From a virus: a stretch of DNA of 54,900 bases. Positions 37,891 to 46,552 of this stretch are shown piece after piece. How positions within the stretch are numbered: position 1 is the stretch's first letter; the number at the start of each line of letters is the position of its first letter. Under the pieces are notes generated by a model, which saw nothing but the letters and a program-made list of their open reading frames with translations, did no database searches and was not told where the DNA came from. Location of the stretch: positions 1-54,900 of IMG/VR virus record IMGVR_UViG_3300028897_000401. One strand, written 5' to 3'. Both the position numbers and the translations under genes were made by a program.

Positions 37891-38490
37891 ATGACTCAGA
37901 AAGAAATGTTTGGTGGAGGGGGAAAGAAGGAGGATAATTTCATCCCACGAACGAAGGGTGGCTACGAATTAAGGGACGCGGCGTCGGCTCTCATTAAAGA
38001 AATCCGGCGCGGAAACGAAGAAGAGGCTTTCTTCTGGTGTTGGGAATTGAGCAAATCGTTTCCCAACTATATCTGGAAGCGATTGCTAATCTGTGCGGTT
38101 GAAGACGTCGGGTTGGCCGATCCAAACGTCATAGTCCAACTCAATGCGTTGGCGAACGCATGGCATCTTTGCAGGACGTGGCAAAAGAAGGGAACCATCG
38201 AAGAGGACTTCATGGCTCAGGCGGTTCTTGTTTTGTGTCGTGCCCCCAAATCCAGAGAGGTGGATGATTTCAAGAATCATTGTATGGAACAGTTCTACAA
38301 AGATCGGGACAAGGGGGTTAGAAAAAGCGTGCCTCAATATGCCCTGGACGGCCACACGAGCGAGGGCAAAAAGAAAGGTTTTAGTGACGTTGATTGGTGG
38401 CACGACGTTCATCAGCCGGAGCAGGGCGGAACCAACAAATACAGCCAGGGATGCCTGGAGTTTTGCAAAAGGCTGGACAATAAAAAATAG
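37891..38490 (+). CDS. RarA/MgsA C-terminal-like protein
   Basis: 199 residues from ATG 37891, behind AAGGGGGAA. GGYELRDAASALIKEIRRGNEEEAFFW, LLICAVEDVGLADP and VPQYALDGHTSEGKKKG match the C-terminal tetramerisation region of RarA/MgsA AAA ATPases; the ATPase core is absent. May interfere with or replace the host RarA at stalled forks, or bind SSB. Followed by one array-like unit and a strong terminator. Confidence 0.75.
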   Translation: MTQKEMFGGGGKKEDNFIPRTKGGYELRDAASALIKEIRRGNEEEAFFWCWELSKSFPNYIWKRLLICAVEDVGLADPNVIVQLNALANAWHLCRTWQKKGTIEEDFMAQAVLVLCRAPKSREVDDFKNHCMEQFYKDRDKGVRKSVPQYALDGHTSEGKKKGFSDVDWWHDVHQPEQGGTNKYSQGCLEFCKRLDNKK

Positions 38491-38524
38491 CCGGTAGCAC
38501 CAAGACAACCTTTTAGAAAAAGCG

Positions 38525-38552
38525 AAACCCATCTTCGGATGGGTTTTTTATT
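38525..38552 (+). terminator. Strong rho-independent terminator
   Basis: AAACCCATC (38525-38533) pairs with GATGGGTTT (38538-38546) across a TTCG tetraloop, followed by a T run. It insulates the RarA/MgsA-like gene from the sugar cassette. Confidence 0.93.
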
Positions 38553-38561
38553 GGAGGGAAC

Positions 38562-39524
38562 ATGAGAGTGCTGGTTACTGGCGGAGCCGGGTTTATCGGG
38601 TCGGCTGTATGCCGAGAATTAAAGAAGAGAGGCTACGAGGTTTGGGTAGTTGATAATCTCGTTGCCGGTTCCCTGGAGAATATCGAAGGGTATTACGATG
38701 AATTTTGCCATGCTGGGATCGGAAGCAGCGAAATACTCAAGGGTGTACTTTCTCATGTTGACTATGTGTTGAATCTGGCAGCGCACCCTTATATTCCTTA
38801 TTGCTACGACAGACCGCTGGATTTTTTCCAGACCAACGCGAGTGATTCGCTCACCCTGTTTCTTGGCTGCATTCAGGCCGGAGTGAAACGAGTGATCCAC
38901 TACTCGTCGTCTGAGGTGTACGGTACGAGGCTAGTCCCGATAAGTGAAACGACCCCGGTGAATCCCCAAAGCACCTATGCGGTGAGCAAGCTGGCAAGCG
39001 ATCGATTGGCGAAGACGCTTCACAGGGAACAGGATTTTCCGGTGATTATACTCCGGCAGTTTAACTGTTACGGGCCGCGAGAAACGCATCCTTACGTTAT
39101 TCCGGAGATAATGAGGCAGTTGAAGTTGATTCTCAATGGTAAGCAAAAAAGCCTGAAGCTCGGAAACGTAAAAGCCGAAAGAGATTTTAGCTACGTGGAA
39201 GATGCAGCGCGGGTGGCTTGCGAGCTACTTGAACAACAAGGCGACAGCTTGGTGGGTCAAGAGGTTAACAATGGGTTTGGGTATCCATATAGTATTGAGT
39301 ATATTGCAAAGCAATGCTCGCTGATTGCAGGGGTGGATTTTCTGAAGATAGCCATTGAGAGCGAAAGGCTTAGACCGTGGGACGTCAACTGTCTGTGGTG
39401 TGATGACCGGAAATTAAGAAAAGCCCTCGGCGACAAACGGCAGAAGACGGGCCTAGTAGACGGCCTGACGGAAACCTGGGAATGGTATACCGAAGCGGGA
39501 AGATGGAGTTGGGAGAATGCGTAA
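38562..39524 (+). CDS. NAD-dependent sugar epimerase/dehydratase
   Basis: 320 residues. Rossmann motif GGAGFIG (7-13), catalytic Tyr139-xxx-Lys143 in STYAVSK, and Ser115-117: a complete extended short-chain dehydrogenase of the UDP-glucose 4-epimerase or GDP-mannose 4,6-dehydratase type. It makes or converts a nucleotide sugar. First gene of the cassette, behind GGAGGG. Substrate not deducible. Confidence 0.85.
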   Translation: MRVLVTGGAGFIGSAVCRELKKRGYEVWVVDNLVAGSLENIEGYYDEFCHAGIGSSEILKGVLSHVDYVLNLAAHPYIPYCYDRPLDFFQTNASDSLTLFLGCIQAGVKRVIHYSSSEVYGTRLVPISETTPVNPQSTYAVSKLASDRLAKTLHREQDFPVIILRQFNCYGPRETHPYVIPEIMRQLKLILNGKQKSLKLGNVKAERDFSYVEDAARVACELLEQQGDSLVGQEVNNGFGYPYSIEYIAKQCSLIAGVDFLKIAIESERLRPWDVNCLWCDDRKLRKALGDKRQKTGLVDGLTETWEWYTEAGRWSWENA

Positions 39525-40866
39525 AAAGATTTTGATTTTAAATAATTACGAGTATTTGAACTTTCTCAACGCCGATTCAAGCTATACGCTAACAAAGAGC
39601 TTTATTAACGAAGCCCTGGCTGCCGATGAACACCTTAGCATTAAATGGGTATTGCCGTCTAATAGCACCTTGTCCTGGGAGCCCGATCTCGACCATGAAC
39701 GGCTAGAGATTATCAAATGTCCTTACCTGAAAAGTAGGGATGCCAACGAAATAGTGCCACAATGGTTTGACGCCGTGAATCCTTTTTTCGGTCGACATTG
39801 CGATTATCATTTAGTGATATGTAACAATGCTGGACTAGCACTTAGAATGACAGAGCTTTTGCAGTTTATCCATAATCCGATCCCAGTAATTATATGGGAG
39901 TTTTACACAAAAACTTTAGGTAGGGGGGCTTGGTCGCAGCAAAATGTGGCAAATGTGCAGATGCACGCTTTAGCTCATGCACTTGCAGAGGTGACATGGT
40001 ATCAGAGTGAATGGGAAATGAAAAATGCTGTGAGGATGGCGCAAAAATTTCTGTCACCTAAATTGCAAGACCGAGTGATAGAGACAGGAAGGGCAGTTAC
40101 CATAGCGTGTAACACGAAAGCGTTAGATGCGATTAAGACGACTAAACCCAAAAAGCCCACCCTGTATTTTGGAGGCAGATTTACCAAATTAAAGGCTGGA
40201 GAGGTTGCTGTTCAAGTCTACGATTACCTGTATAAGCTGGGTTTTAATATAGATATAGAAATTACTGTGCCACACAAAAAGGTGCGGCGGTTGGAAACTG
40301 TGGAACTTGGTAAAGATGAACTGAGGATTCATAAAGGATTGCTGCAAAGTGAGGCGTGGGAAGTTATGAAAAGCTGTACTCATTCGATATATCCCGGCGC
40401 CCAGATAAATTCGTTACCTGGAGCTTTTTTTGAGCAAGTTTATTCTGGCTTGGTTGTTTTTGCGCAAAAGAAGAATAGCGAAATGGTATTACCATCGAAT
40501 TATCCTTACTTGTTTACGACTATTGACGAGGCGGTGTTGGGGCTGAAAAAATGCCTGGAATCTAACGAAAAAGCCGATCCGTGCTGGGCAAAAATGGCAG
40601 AGGACAAATTTGGAGTGTGCGTAAACACGCAATCGATGCTCAAAGATATTGATATGGCGAGTAAAAAATCTATGCCTAGAAAGAGCGGCAAGTATGCCAA
40701 GGAATTGAAGGAGCGCGGTTTCGATTCCTGGGCTATTTGCTATGAGTGGCTACTGCGGAATAAGCCGATAGTCAAAGCGACTAAAAGATATGTGCTTACT
40801 CAAGGGACGAGGGTCAACTTAAATGAGGTCTTCAGGGAATGGTCCCAGTTAACGACATTATCCTAA
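39517..40866 (+). CDS. Glycosyltransferase-like protein
   Basis: 449 residues, overlapping the epimerase by 8 bases. N-terminal Rossmann-like half (KKILILNNYEYLNFL) and a second half with TLYFGGRFTKLKAGEVA and SIYPGAQINSLPGAFFEQVYSG, the GT-B pattern of family 4-like enzymes. The conserved Glu of EQVYSG is present. Would transfer the sugar made by the neighbouring enzymes. Confidence 0.65.
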   Translation: MRKKILILNNYEYLNFLNADSSYTLTKSFINEALAADEHLSIKWVLPSNSTLSWEPDLDHERLEIIKCPYLKSRDANEIVPQWFDAVNPFFGRHCDYHLVICNNAGLALRMTELLQFIHNPIPVIIWEFYTKTLGRGAWSQQNVANVQMHALAHALAEVTWYQSEWEMKNAVRMAQKFLSPKLQDRVIETGRAVTIACNTKALDAIKTTKPKKPTLYFGGRFTKLKAGEVAVQVYDYLYKLGFNIDIEITVPHKKVRRLETVELGKDELRIHKGLLQSEAWEVMKSCTHSIYPGAQINSLPGAFFEQVYSGLVVFAQKKNSEMVLPSNYPYLFTTIDEAVLGLKKCLESNEKADPCWAKMAEDKFGVCVNTQSMLKDIDMASKKSMPRKSGKYAKELKERGFDSWAICYEWLLRNKPIVKATKRYVLTQGTRVNLNEVFREWSQLTTLS

Positions 40867-41951
40867 AGGAAAAAGAGCGAGAGTATGTCCTCGACTGCCT
40901 GGATCGGCACTGGATAGGTGTTGGCGGTGAAATGGTTCAGGCGTTTGAAAGTAAGTTTCCGAGCGCACTCAAGTATAGGCTCGCAGTAAACAGCGGTACG
41001 GCTGCATTGCAACTGGCGTTGTTGGGGTTGGGGGTAGGCGAGAATGACTATGTAGTTATCCCAGCGTACTCTTGCGGAGCAACGATAGCGACTGTAAAGC
41101 AAGTCGGCGCTGTTCCGCTGATTTGCGACATAGAAAAAGATACGTTGGGGATGAACTGGCTTTGGCTGAAATACGCCATAAAGAAATACGGCTCCAGAAT
41201 CAAGGCTGTGCAGCTTGTGCATGTGTACGGACAACCAGCAAAAGGGACGCTGGAGATTGTCAAGGCGTGTCGGGAAAATGACATTAAATTAATAATGGAC
41301 AGCTCGGAAGCTCACGGGGCGATGATTGGCACGCAGTTGTTGGATGGCTGGGCTGATGTTTCGGCGTACAGTTGTCGGGCGGAAAAGATGATCGGCGTTG
41401 GTGAAGGCGGGATCGTTTGCAGCAATGACAAAGACGTGATTGAGCGGTGTAAATTTTGGGCGTCGAGATGTAAGCCAAACCCGAAGGTGCCCTATTGGTA
41501 TACGGAATCCGGGTTTAATTACTTAATGACGGAAATTCCGGCTGCAATCGGCCTTGCACAAATCGAACGACTTTTCCAGAAGATTGCACACAGAAAGAAG
41601 ATTCGGGAGCGCTACAAGCAAGAACTGAAAGAGCTGTTTTGGTTTCCAGAAGTTGACGAAATTGGGTCGGCAAAGGTTCGTTCCGCTTACTGGCTTCATG
41701 CAGGATTGGCAAACAGAGATGCAGTAAAACTTGCAATGTCAGATATGGCTGCACATTTAAGAGATAGGGGTTTTGGCACAAGGCCAGCTTTTTATCCTCT
41801 GCACTGGCTGCCGATAGAACATAAGACTGTTGGCGGGATGAATGTTGCGCCAGGGGTGTTCAGCGATCTTCTAATTTTTCCGTCTGGTGAAACCATGACA
41901 GAGGAAATTGTTTATGACGTTGCGATGGCGGTTAAGGAGTTGCTTTTATGA
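40839..41951 (+). CDS. DegT/StrS-type sugar aminotransferase
   Basis: 370 residues. NSGTAALQLAL, VIPAYSCGATIATV, MDSSEAHGA, then AEKMIGVGEGG with probable PLP-binding Lys183. The family converts keto-sugars to amino-sugars on nucleotide carriers. Usual EDAA is DSSEAH here, a small deviation. Overlaps neighbours by 28 and 4 bases. Confidence 0.85.
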   Translation: MVPVNDIILKEKEREYVLDCLDRHWIGVGGEMVQAFESKFPSALKYRLAVNSGTAALQLALLGLGVGENDYVVIPAYSCGATIATVKQVGAVPLICDIEKDTLGMNWLWLKYAIKKYGSRIKAVQLVHVYGQPAKGTLEIVKACRENDIKLIMDSSEAHGAMIGTQLLDGWADVSAYSCRAEKMIGVGEGGIVCSNDKDVIERCKFWASRCKPNPKVPYWYTESGFNYLMTEIPAAIGLAQIERLFQKIAHRKKIRERYKQELKELFWFPEVDEIGSAKVRSAYWLHAGLANRDAVKLAMSDMAAHLRDRGFGTRPAFYPLHWLPIEHKTVGGMNVAPGVFSDLLIFPSGETMTEEIVYDVAMAVKELLL

Positions 41952-42334
41952 TTGGCGCTAAGGAAGTTAGTATGTCACTGAATGTGTCTACTGTCAAAGA
42001 CGGGCGTGGTGGTATTTTTACCTTCTTACCCAAAGAGCCAATAGTTGAAATAAATCTAGTGGTAATCAAAGCCGGTCATTTTAGGGGTGAGCATTACCAT
42101 AAGGAGTTTGTCGAATATTTCTTGATAGTGTCGGGTTTGGGACTCTATGTGACAAAGGACGAAAAGGGTAATCGTGTTCAGAAAGTGGTTTCCGGTGGCG
42201 AGATGTTTCGTGTCGAGAAGGGAACACCCCATGTCGTCTATGCTATTGAAAATATGAGGTGTATCTCTGCATTGTCGAAAAAATGGGATGATTGTGACGA
42301 ACCGATTACTTACACAGGGGAGGAAGATATTTGA
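41948..42334 (+). CDS. Cupin sugar isomerase/epimerase-like protein
   Basis: 128 residues. KDGRGGIFTFLPKEPIVEINLV, then GHFRGEHYHKEFVEYFLIVSG with His44, His49 and His51. Resembles FdtA/WxcM-type sugar 3,4-ketoisomerases. Works naturally with the aminotransferase to make a 3-amino sugar. Overlaps both neighbours by 4 bases. Confidence 0.75.
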   Translation: MIGAKEVSMSLNVSTVKDGRGGIFTFLPKEPIVEINLVVIKAGHFRGEHYHKEFVEYFLIVSGLGLYVTKDEKGNRVQKVVSGGEMFRVEKGTPHVVYAIENMRCISALSKKWDDCDEPITYTGEEDI

Positions 42335-43161
42335 TACGAATAGAGGCTGTGGGTAAGTCGAAAGTGTTTGAGACACGGTTTAAGCCTGCCGCCTTAGAAT
42401 CGAAAGAATTTGTAATCTGTGGGGCAGACTCGCAAGCGGTTTATATTTCAACGCCACCCAGCACGCATGCCGCTTTTGTTATGAAAGCCCTAAAGAGTGG
42501 TAAGCACGTATTGTGTGAAAAGCCCGCTTTTTTGGACGAGGCTTCGGCCAGGGCGGCAGTAAGGCTTGCAGATGAACGCGAGCTAGTTTTAATTGAAAGT
42601 TGGCCGTACACCTTTCACGACCAATGGCGATGGCTTAAGGAGAAAATCCAGAACAAGTTTTTTTATTGTGACGTAGCGTTTGGGGTGCCGATTATTCCAG
42701 TTGGGTGGAGAGAGGTGCCGCGAGAACTTGGAGCGATTGGAGATTTTGCTGTATATGCAATTTCGGTTGCCCTGGAAATGGGCGACCTGCCTGTCGAGAC
42801 TGTTGTCGTCGAAGGCCAATCTCGTAATGGAGTACCCTTTTATCTGGCTGGGACAATTACCACGGCGAAGCAATCCATCGTTTCTTTTCGGGTTGGTTAT
42901 GGTTTGCAGTTTGTTAGTCGATTGCTTGTTTGGGGAACCGATTTTGAAATCGAACTAGAGAAGGCTTTTAATCCAAGAGCAGAAGAAGTTGTTAGGGTGA
43001 GAGAAAGCGTGAATTACTTAACGACGTACCGGAGCTTCCAAAATGACCATTGGTGTCGAATGCTCTCAAAGTTTAGGCGGATGGTGGTAGAGCGTCAAAC
43101 CAAAGACAACTACAAGGTGATTGAACAGGCTAAAGTGTTAGAAAAATTGAAAAAAAAATGA
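42331..43161 (+). CDS. Gfo/Idh/MocA-type oxidoreductase, N-terminally truncated
   Basis: 276 residues from TTG 42331. AVYISTPPSTHAAFVMKALKSGKHVLCEKP (about 36-65) is the family core, and the rest fits the catalytic domain. The first Rossmann strand and its GxGxxG dinucleotide loop are missing, since only about 36 residues precede the core. It may be inactive, partner-dependent or use another cofactor mode. Confidence 0.7.
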   Translation: MIRIEAVGKSKVFETRFKPAALESKEFVICGADSQAVYISTPPSTHAAFVMKALKSGKHVLCEKPAFLDEASARAAVRLADERELVLIESWPYTFHDQWRWLKEKIQNKFFYCDVAFGVPIIPVGWREVPRELGAIGDFAVYAISVALEMGDLPVETVVVEGQSRNGVPFYLAGTITTAKQSIVSFRVGYGLQFVSRLLVWGTDFEIELEKAFNPRAEEVVRVRESVNYLTTYRSFQNDHWCRMLSKFRRMVVERQTKDNYKVIEQAKVLEKLKKK

Positions 43162-43448
43162 AAAAAATCTAGTTTACTTTTACTAAACTTTTAGTTTAAC
43201 GAGTGTATAGGGGCGATTTTAAAGCCCTTTTTTTGTTTTTTGGGTGGCTTATTGATAAGGATCGACAACAAGCGAGACAAAACGAGTTTTTAGAGAGGCA
43301 TTTTGGCTAAACGCCCTATTCATAAGTATCTACAGGATGACGTATAGCCACGCTATTGAGCGAAAAAGAATCGACCCTTACCTTACTATTCGGGCTTTTT
43401 AGGGCTTTATTGCTAAGTAGTCGCAATAACAAGGAAAAACGAAGATTT
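43162..43448 (+). other. Intergenic region between sugar cassette and late genes
   Basis: AT-rich, no gene supported. Repeated TTTACTTTTACTAAAC and TTTAGTTTAAC segments near 43172-43200 form inverted repeats; a terminator follows at 43210. Further T-rich GGGCTTTTTAGGGC sequence lies near 43390. Holds the boundary between cassette and late operon. Confidence 0.6.
43210..43236 (+). terminator. Terminator of the sugar cassette
   Basis: GGGC (43211-43214) pairs with GCCC (43224-43227) across an A/T-rich loop, followed by a long T run. Short stem, but in the right place after the last cassette gene. Confidence 0.65.
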
Positions 43449-43464
43449 AGGCATACTTTTTGCT
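43449..43464 (+). promoter_or_regulatory. Sigma54-like element before the late genes
   Basis: AGGCATA-CTTT-TTGCT has GG (43450-43451) and GC (43462-43463) exactly 10 bases apart, and shares CTTTTTGCTA with the stronger element at 5451. The -24 half is imperfect (AGGCATA against TGGCACG). Transcription would start near 43475 and cover ParB-like, terminase and portal genes. Confidence 0.45.
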
Positions 43465-43611
43465 ATGCGCAGTGGCCCCTACAAAATAGAGGAAGAAATC
43501 GAGTTTAGAGATTGCGCCAAATGCGGCGAAAAATACGGTCGAGTTATATGGAGCGCAGAAAAACTTTGCTACAGGTGTTGGGATGAAACCAGAAGAGAAA
43601 GTCAGTCCTGA
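43465..43611 (+). CDS. Small zinc-ribbon protein
   Basis: 48 residues from ATG 43465. CAKCGEKYG and CYRCW form one zinc ribbon. The start lies directly behind the sigma54-like -12 box, and no ribosome site is visible, so either the start or the promoter is wrong. Overlaps the ParB-like gene by 29 bases. Confidence 0.45.
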   Translation: MRSGPYKIEEEIEFRDCAKCGEKYGRVIWSAEKLCYRCWDETRRESQS

Positions 43612-44317
43612 AACATGGATTGAGTTGGAGAAGATTCACCCGAACGAATGGAACCCAAACGAGCAAGACGAGGTTACGTTCAATCAGTTGGTGAAAACGA
43701 TTTCGGAGGAAGGGTTTGACCAGCCGATCGTTGTTCACCAGAGGGGCGAGGACGATTACGTCATTATCAAGGGTGAGCACAGGTGGAGAGTTGCGCGGGT
43801 ACTTGGTTACGACAAGGTGCCCTGTAAAATCCGACATGATTGGGACGAGGCCGAGCAGAAACTTCAAACCGTGAGAGACAACATGCTGCGGGGCGAAGTG
43901 AACCGAGCCAAGTTTACCAAATTGGTCAACGAGATTCAGAAAAAGTACGGACTTGACCATGAGGCCCAGGCGGGATTGATGGGCTTTAAAGATATGGAGG
44001 AATTTTACAAAAACTACCTCATAGAGAAGGAGCGACGCAGCAAGGAACTCTTGGACGACCTGGCGGCAGTGAAGGACGAGCTGCGAACCCTGGACAACCT
44101 GTCAACCGTGATACGGGAGATTTTTACCAACCACCGCGAAGAGGTTGAGCTGAACTTTGCATATTTCATGTTCGGCAGGAAAAAGGTGTTAATGGTTGAG
44201 ATGGACAAAGACCTCAAAGACCAAATCGAACGCGTGGTTGATTTTAGCAAAGGAAGGAAGGTGAACATCAACCTCGTCCTGTCGAGAGTCATAGCAGACG
44301 GGATGAAGGGGATGTGA
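43583..44317 (+). CDS. ParB/Srx-fold protein
   Basis: 244 residues. Residues about 11-85 hold a ParB-type nucleotide-binding fold with GEHRWRVA at 64-71 (the G-E/G-H-R-R-like box). The central part is a helical domain and the C terminus a basic region (KGRKVNINLVLSR). Many tailed phages place such a protein next to the small terminase. Related proteins are CTPases or nucleases. Candidate partner for a dispersed DNA site such as TGTGCGCA, but no centromere cluster is seen. Confidence 0.8.
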   Translation: MKPEEKVSPETWIELEKIHPNEWNPNEQDEVTFNQLVKTISEEGFDQPIVVHQRGEDDYVIIKGEHRWRVARVLGYDKVPCKIRHDWDEAEQKLQTVRDNMLRGEVNRAKFTKLVNEIQKKYGLDHEAQAGLMGFKDMEEFYKNYLIEKERRSKELLDDLAAVKDELRTLDNLSTVIREIFTNHREEVELNFAYFMFGRKKVLMVEMDKDLKDQIERVVDFSKGRKVNINLVLSRVIADGMKGM

Positions 44318-44318
44318 C

Positions 44319-44789
44319 ATGAGCGACGACAATAAATCCAAAAAACAAACCTGGAGAACCACAAGAGAGGAAAGAGAGGAACGAAGACAGAAGGTATTTG
44401 AGCTGAGAACACGGCGGCTTTCCCTGAGAGCTATTGCCAACGTACTTGGTGTGAGTGTCGGTACGGTGCGCGATGACCTTGAAAAAATCAAGGCGCTGCA
44501 CAGAAAGGCTATTGAAAAATACGATGTATGTGCAGAATTGGGAAAAGCTATTGAACAGCTAGACATTGTAGCCTCTGAAGCACTAGGAGATGCTGCGGCT
44601 GCGGAAACCGGTTCTCAGGCAAAAGTGAGTGCGCTAAACACCGCACTTCGTGCCTACGACCAAAAGCATAGACTGCTTGTTGACGTGGATTTACTGAAGA
44701 ATCCGGATATAGCCGAAAGAGACAAGCCTATGAAGATCGACATTACCATCCGGCATCCAGACGAGACAGATGAAGAGTGGGAGAGCTAG
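44319..44789 (+). CDS. Terminase small subunit
   Basis: 156 residues. Basic N terminus, helix-turn-helix RRLSLRAIANVLGVSVGTVRDDLE (about 32-55), a helical oligomerisation region and a beta tail. Position directly before the large terminase and this layout match DNA-recognition subunits that bind pac or cos DNA. Starts 1 base after the ParB-like stop. Confidence 0.75.
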   Translation: MSDDNKSKKQTWRTTREEREERRQKVFELRTRRLSLRAIANVLGVSVGTVRDDLEKIKALHRKAIEKYDVCAELGKAIEQLDIVASEALGDAAAAETGSQAKVSALNTALRAYDQKHRLLVDVDLLKNPDIAERDKPMKIDITIRHPDETDEEWES

Positions 44790-44803
44790 GCGGCTGATGA
44801 ACA

Positions 44804-46240
44804 ATGGCAAACGACACAATGAAGCTGTTCGACGACTACTGGCCGCATCCCCATCAGTACCGTGTGCATACGTGTGGAAAGCGATTCGTCTACGTCATGG
44901 CCGGAAGGCGTGGCGGTAAAACCAAGTGTGGGGCACGAGAATTTCTCAGGCGCATTTTTAAGAAATACCGCAAGATAGCGCATCTGCCGTACAAAGCCAA
45001 ATACGAGATCGCCGGTGGTGCGCCGCGAATAAAACCACGCTTACATTACTGGGCAGTCGCTCCGGATTACAGTCTATCAAAGGTGCAACAAAGGGAGCTT
45101 TTTGACGTCTTGCCCCCTGAGCAGATAGCCAAGTGGAAAGCCTCAGACAAAGAGTTGTGGTTAAAGGGCGACATTCTGATTGAGTTTAAAAGTGCGCAGA
45201 ATCCTGACTCGCTGGTCGCGGTTGGCTTGAATGGAATGTGGGTTGACGAGGTGGCGCGGCTGAGGCCGACGGCATGGAGCGGCAATCTAAGGCCGTGCCT
45301 TTCCGATACGGGTGGCTGGGCCATATTTACAACAACACCACTTGGAAAGAACTGGAGCTACGAAGAGATTTATCGGCTGGGAAACCCGAAAGATGCGTTA
45401 TACGAGCCGGAGTATGCCAATATCACCTGGAGAACAGTCGACAATATACGGGTTCCACTTCTTGCTGATGAAGTTGAAAAAGCCAAAAAGACGATGCCGC
45501 TCAAATATTTCATGCGTGAGTATGAGGCGTCGCTAGAGATATTTGCCGGGCAAGTTTATGACAACTGGGAGCCTTACGTTCATAAGGTAGGCGAAAACAA
45601 CAAGCATGGCATCGTGCGGCCACCTAGGCGGTTTGATAGGTTGATTTGCGGTGTCGATTGGGGATACGCAAACCCCGGCTGTCTTATTTTGTTTGGCGTC
45701 AAAGACACGAAACTGAGGGATATAGGTGGAAACAGAATCCCGAAGTTTTGGGCGCTGAGAGAGATTTACAAAAAACGGCTTCCGGTGGTCAGTCCCGATC
45801 CCGACGCTGATAGTTGGGTGAAGGAAGCAAAAAATCTTAACGCCTATTGCATGAGAAAGTACGGAAAAGCCGTAGAGGCTTTCTATTGCGACCCCAGCGA
45901 GCCAGCATACATAGACTATTTTCTTGAAGCGGACTTACCGGCGCAACCCGCGAACAATGCCGTCGGGCCGGGCATACAAACCGTATCGACGCTGATGGAG
46001 CCATACAGTGCCACGGGTACACCGTGGCTTTTTTATGTTGAGGATTCAAACGACGACTATTACGGTTGCGAGAACCTCATAGAACAGAAGGGCTCGTACA
46101 GGTTTAAGGAAGACAAGGAAGAGCCGGTTAAAGAAAACGACCACGCCGTCGATGCAGAGAGATATGCTCTGCATACCTATGTGGAAGAGTATGGCATCGA
46201 AATCAGAGTCATTGATATTCCGCGCAAGCAAGCGGCCTGA
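44804..46240 (+). CDS. Terminase large subunit
   Basis: 478 residues. Walker A AGRRGGKT (33-40), Walker B MWVDEV (145-150), then the C-terminal RNase H-like nuclease with GVDWGYANP (Asp near 285), FYCDP (about 362) and NDHAVDAERYAL (about 445). ATP-driven DNA packaging motor and nuclease, complete. First-rank marker that this is a tailed phage. Confidence 0.93.
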   Translation: MANDTMKLFDDYWPHPHQYRVHTCGKRFVYVMAGRRGGKTKCGAREFLRRIFKKYRKIAHLPYKAKYEIAGGAPRIKPRLHYWAVAPDYSLSKVQQRELFDVLPPEQIAKWKASDKELWLKGDILIEFKSAQNPDSLVAVGLNGMWVDEVARLRPTAWSGNLRPCLSDTGGWAIFTTTPLGKNWSYEEIYRLGNPKDALYEPEYANITWRTVDNIRVPLLADEVEKAKKTMPLKYFMREYEASLEIFAGQVYDNWEPYVHKVGENNKHGIVRPPRRFDRLICGVDWGYANPGCLILFGVKDTKLRDIGGNRIPKFWALREIYKKRLPVVSPDPDADSWVKEAKNLNAYCMRKYGKAVEAFYCDPSEPAYIDYFLEADLPAQPANNAVGPGIQTVSTLMEPYSATGTPWLFYVEDSNDDYYGCENLIEQKGSYRFKEDKEEPVKENDHAVDAERYALHTYVEEYGIEIRVIDIPRKQAA

Positions 46241-46451
46241 AAACTGGGTACTGCGAATACCGTGTGAAAAATGCGGATTGTACGCATACGTACAGGGCGA
46301 GAGGTATATCTGTAAGCCCCAGTACAAACTGTGTGACCAATCATGGACGCTAAGCTGTAAATGCGGCGGCGAACTAGGAAAGGTGCGATCACCAAGTCAA
46401 CCGAGAATTTTGTGGGTATGTGAGGGGAAAACATGTGGTGGCAAGAAATAA
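46191..46451 (+). CDS. Zinc-ribbon protein in the packaging region
   Basis: 86 residues from ATG 46191 (TATGTGGAAGAGT upstream), overlapping the terminase gene end by 50 bases. CEKCGLYAYV, CDQSW, CKCGGEL and CEGKTCGG give a double zinc ribbon. The exact start is uncertain. Function not recognised. Confidence 0.5.
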   Translation: MASKSESLIFRASKRPENWVLRIPCEKCGLYAYVQGERYICKPQYKLCDQSWTLSCKCGGELGKVRSPSQPRILWVCEGKTCGGKK

Positions 46452-46549
46452 TCGTATTTGTGACAAAAGTAGCTGTCATAGTCGCAGCTATTGAAATTTT
46501 AATGTGGCGATTTTTTGGAGAGCCAAAAGCTGACTCCGAGAAGGAATAA
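46433..46549 (+). CDS. Small single-span membrane protein
   Basis: 38 residues from ATG 46433, behind GAGGGG. Hydrophobic residues 6-28 form a membrane span, then an acidic tail (GEPKADSEKE). Ends 3 bases before the portal start. A membrane peptide inside a head operon is unusual; perhaps lysis timing or DNA injection. Confidence 0.5.
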   Translation: MWWQEIIVFVTKVAVIVAAIEILMWRFFGEPKADSEKE

Positions 46550-46552
46550 AAC

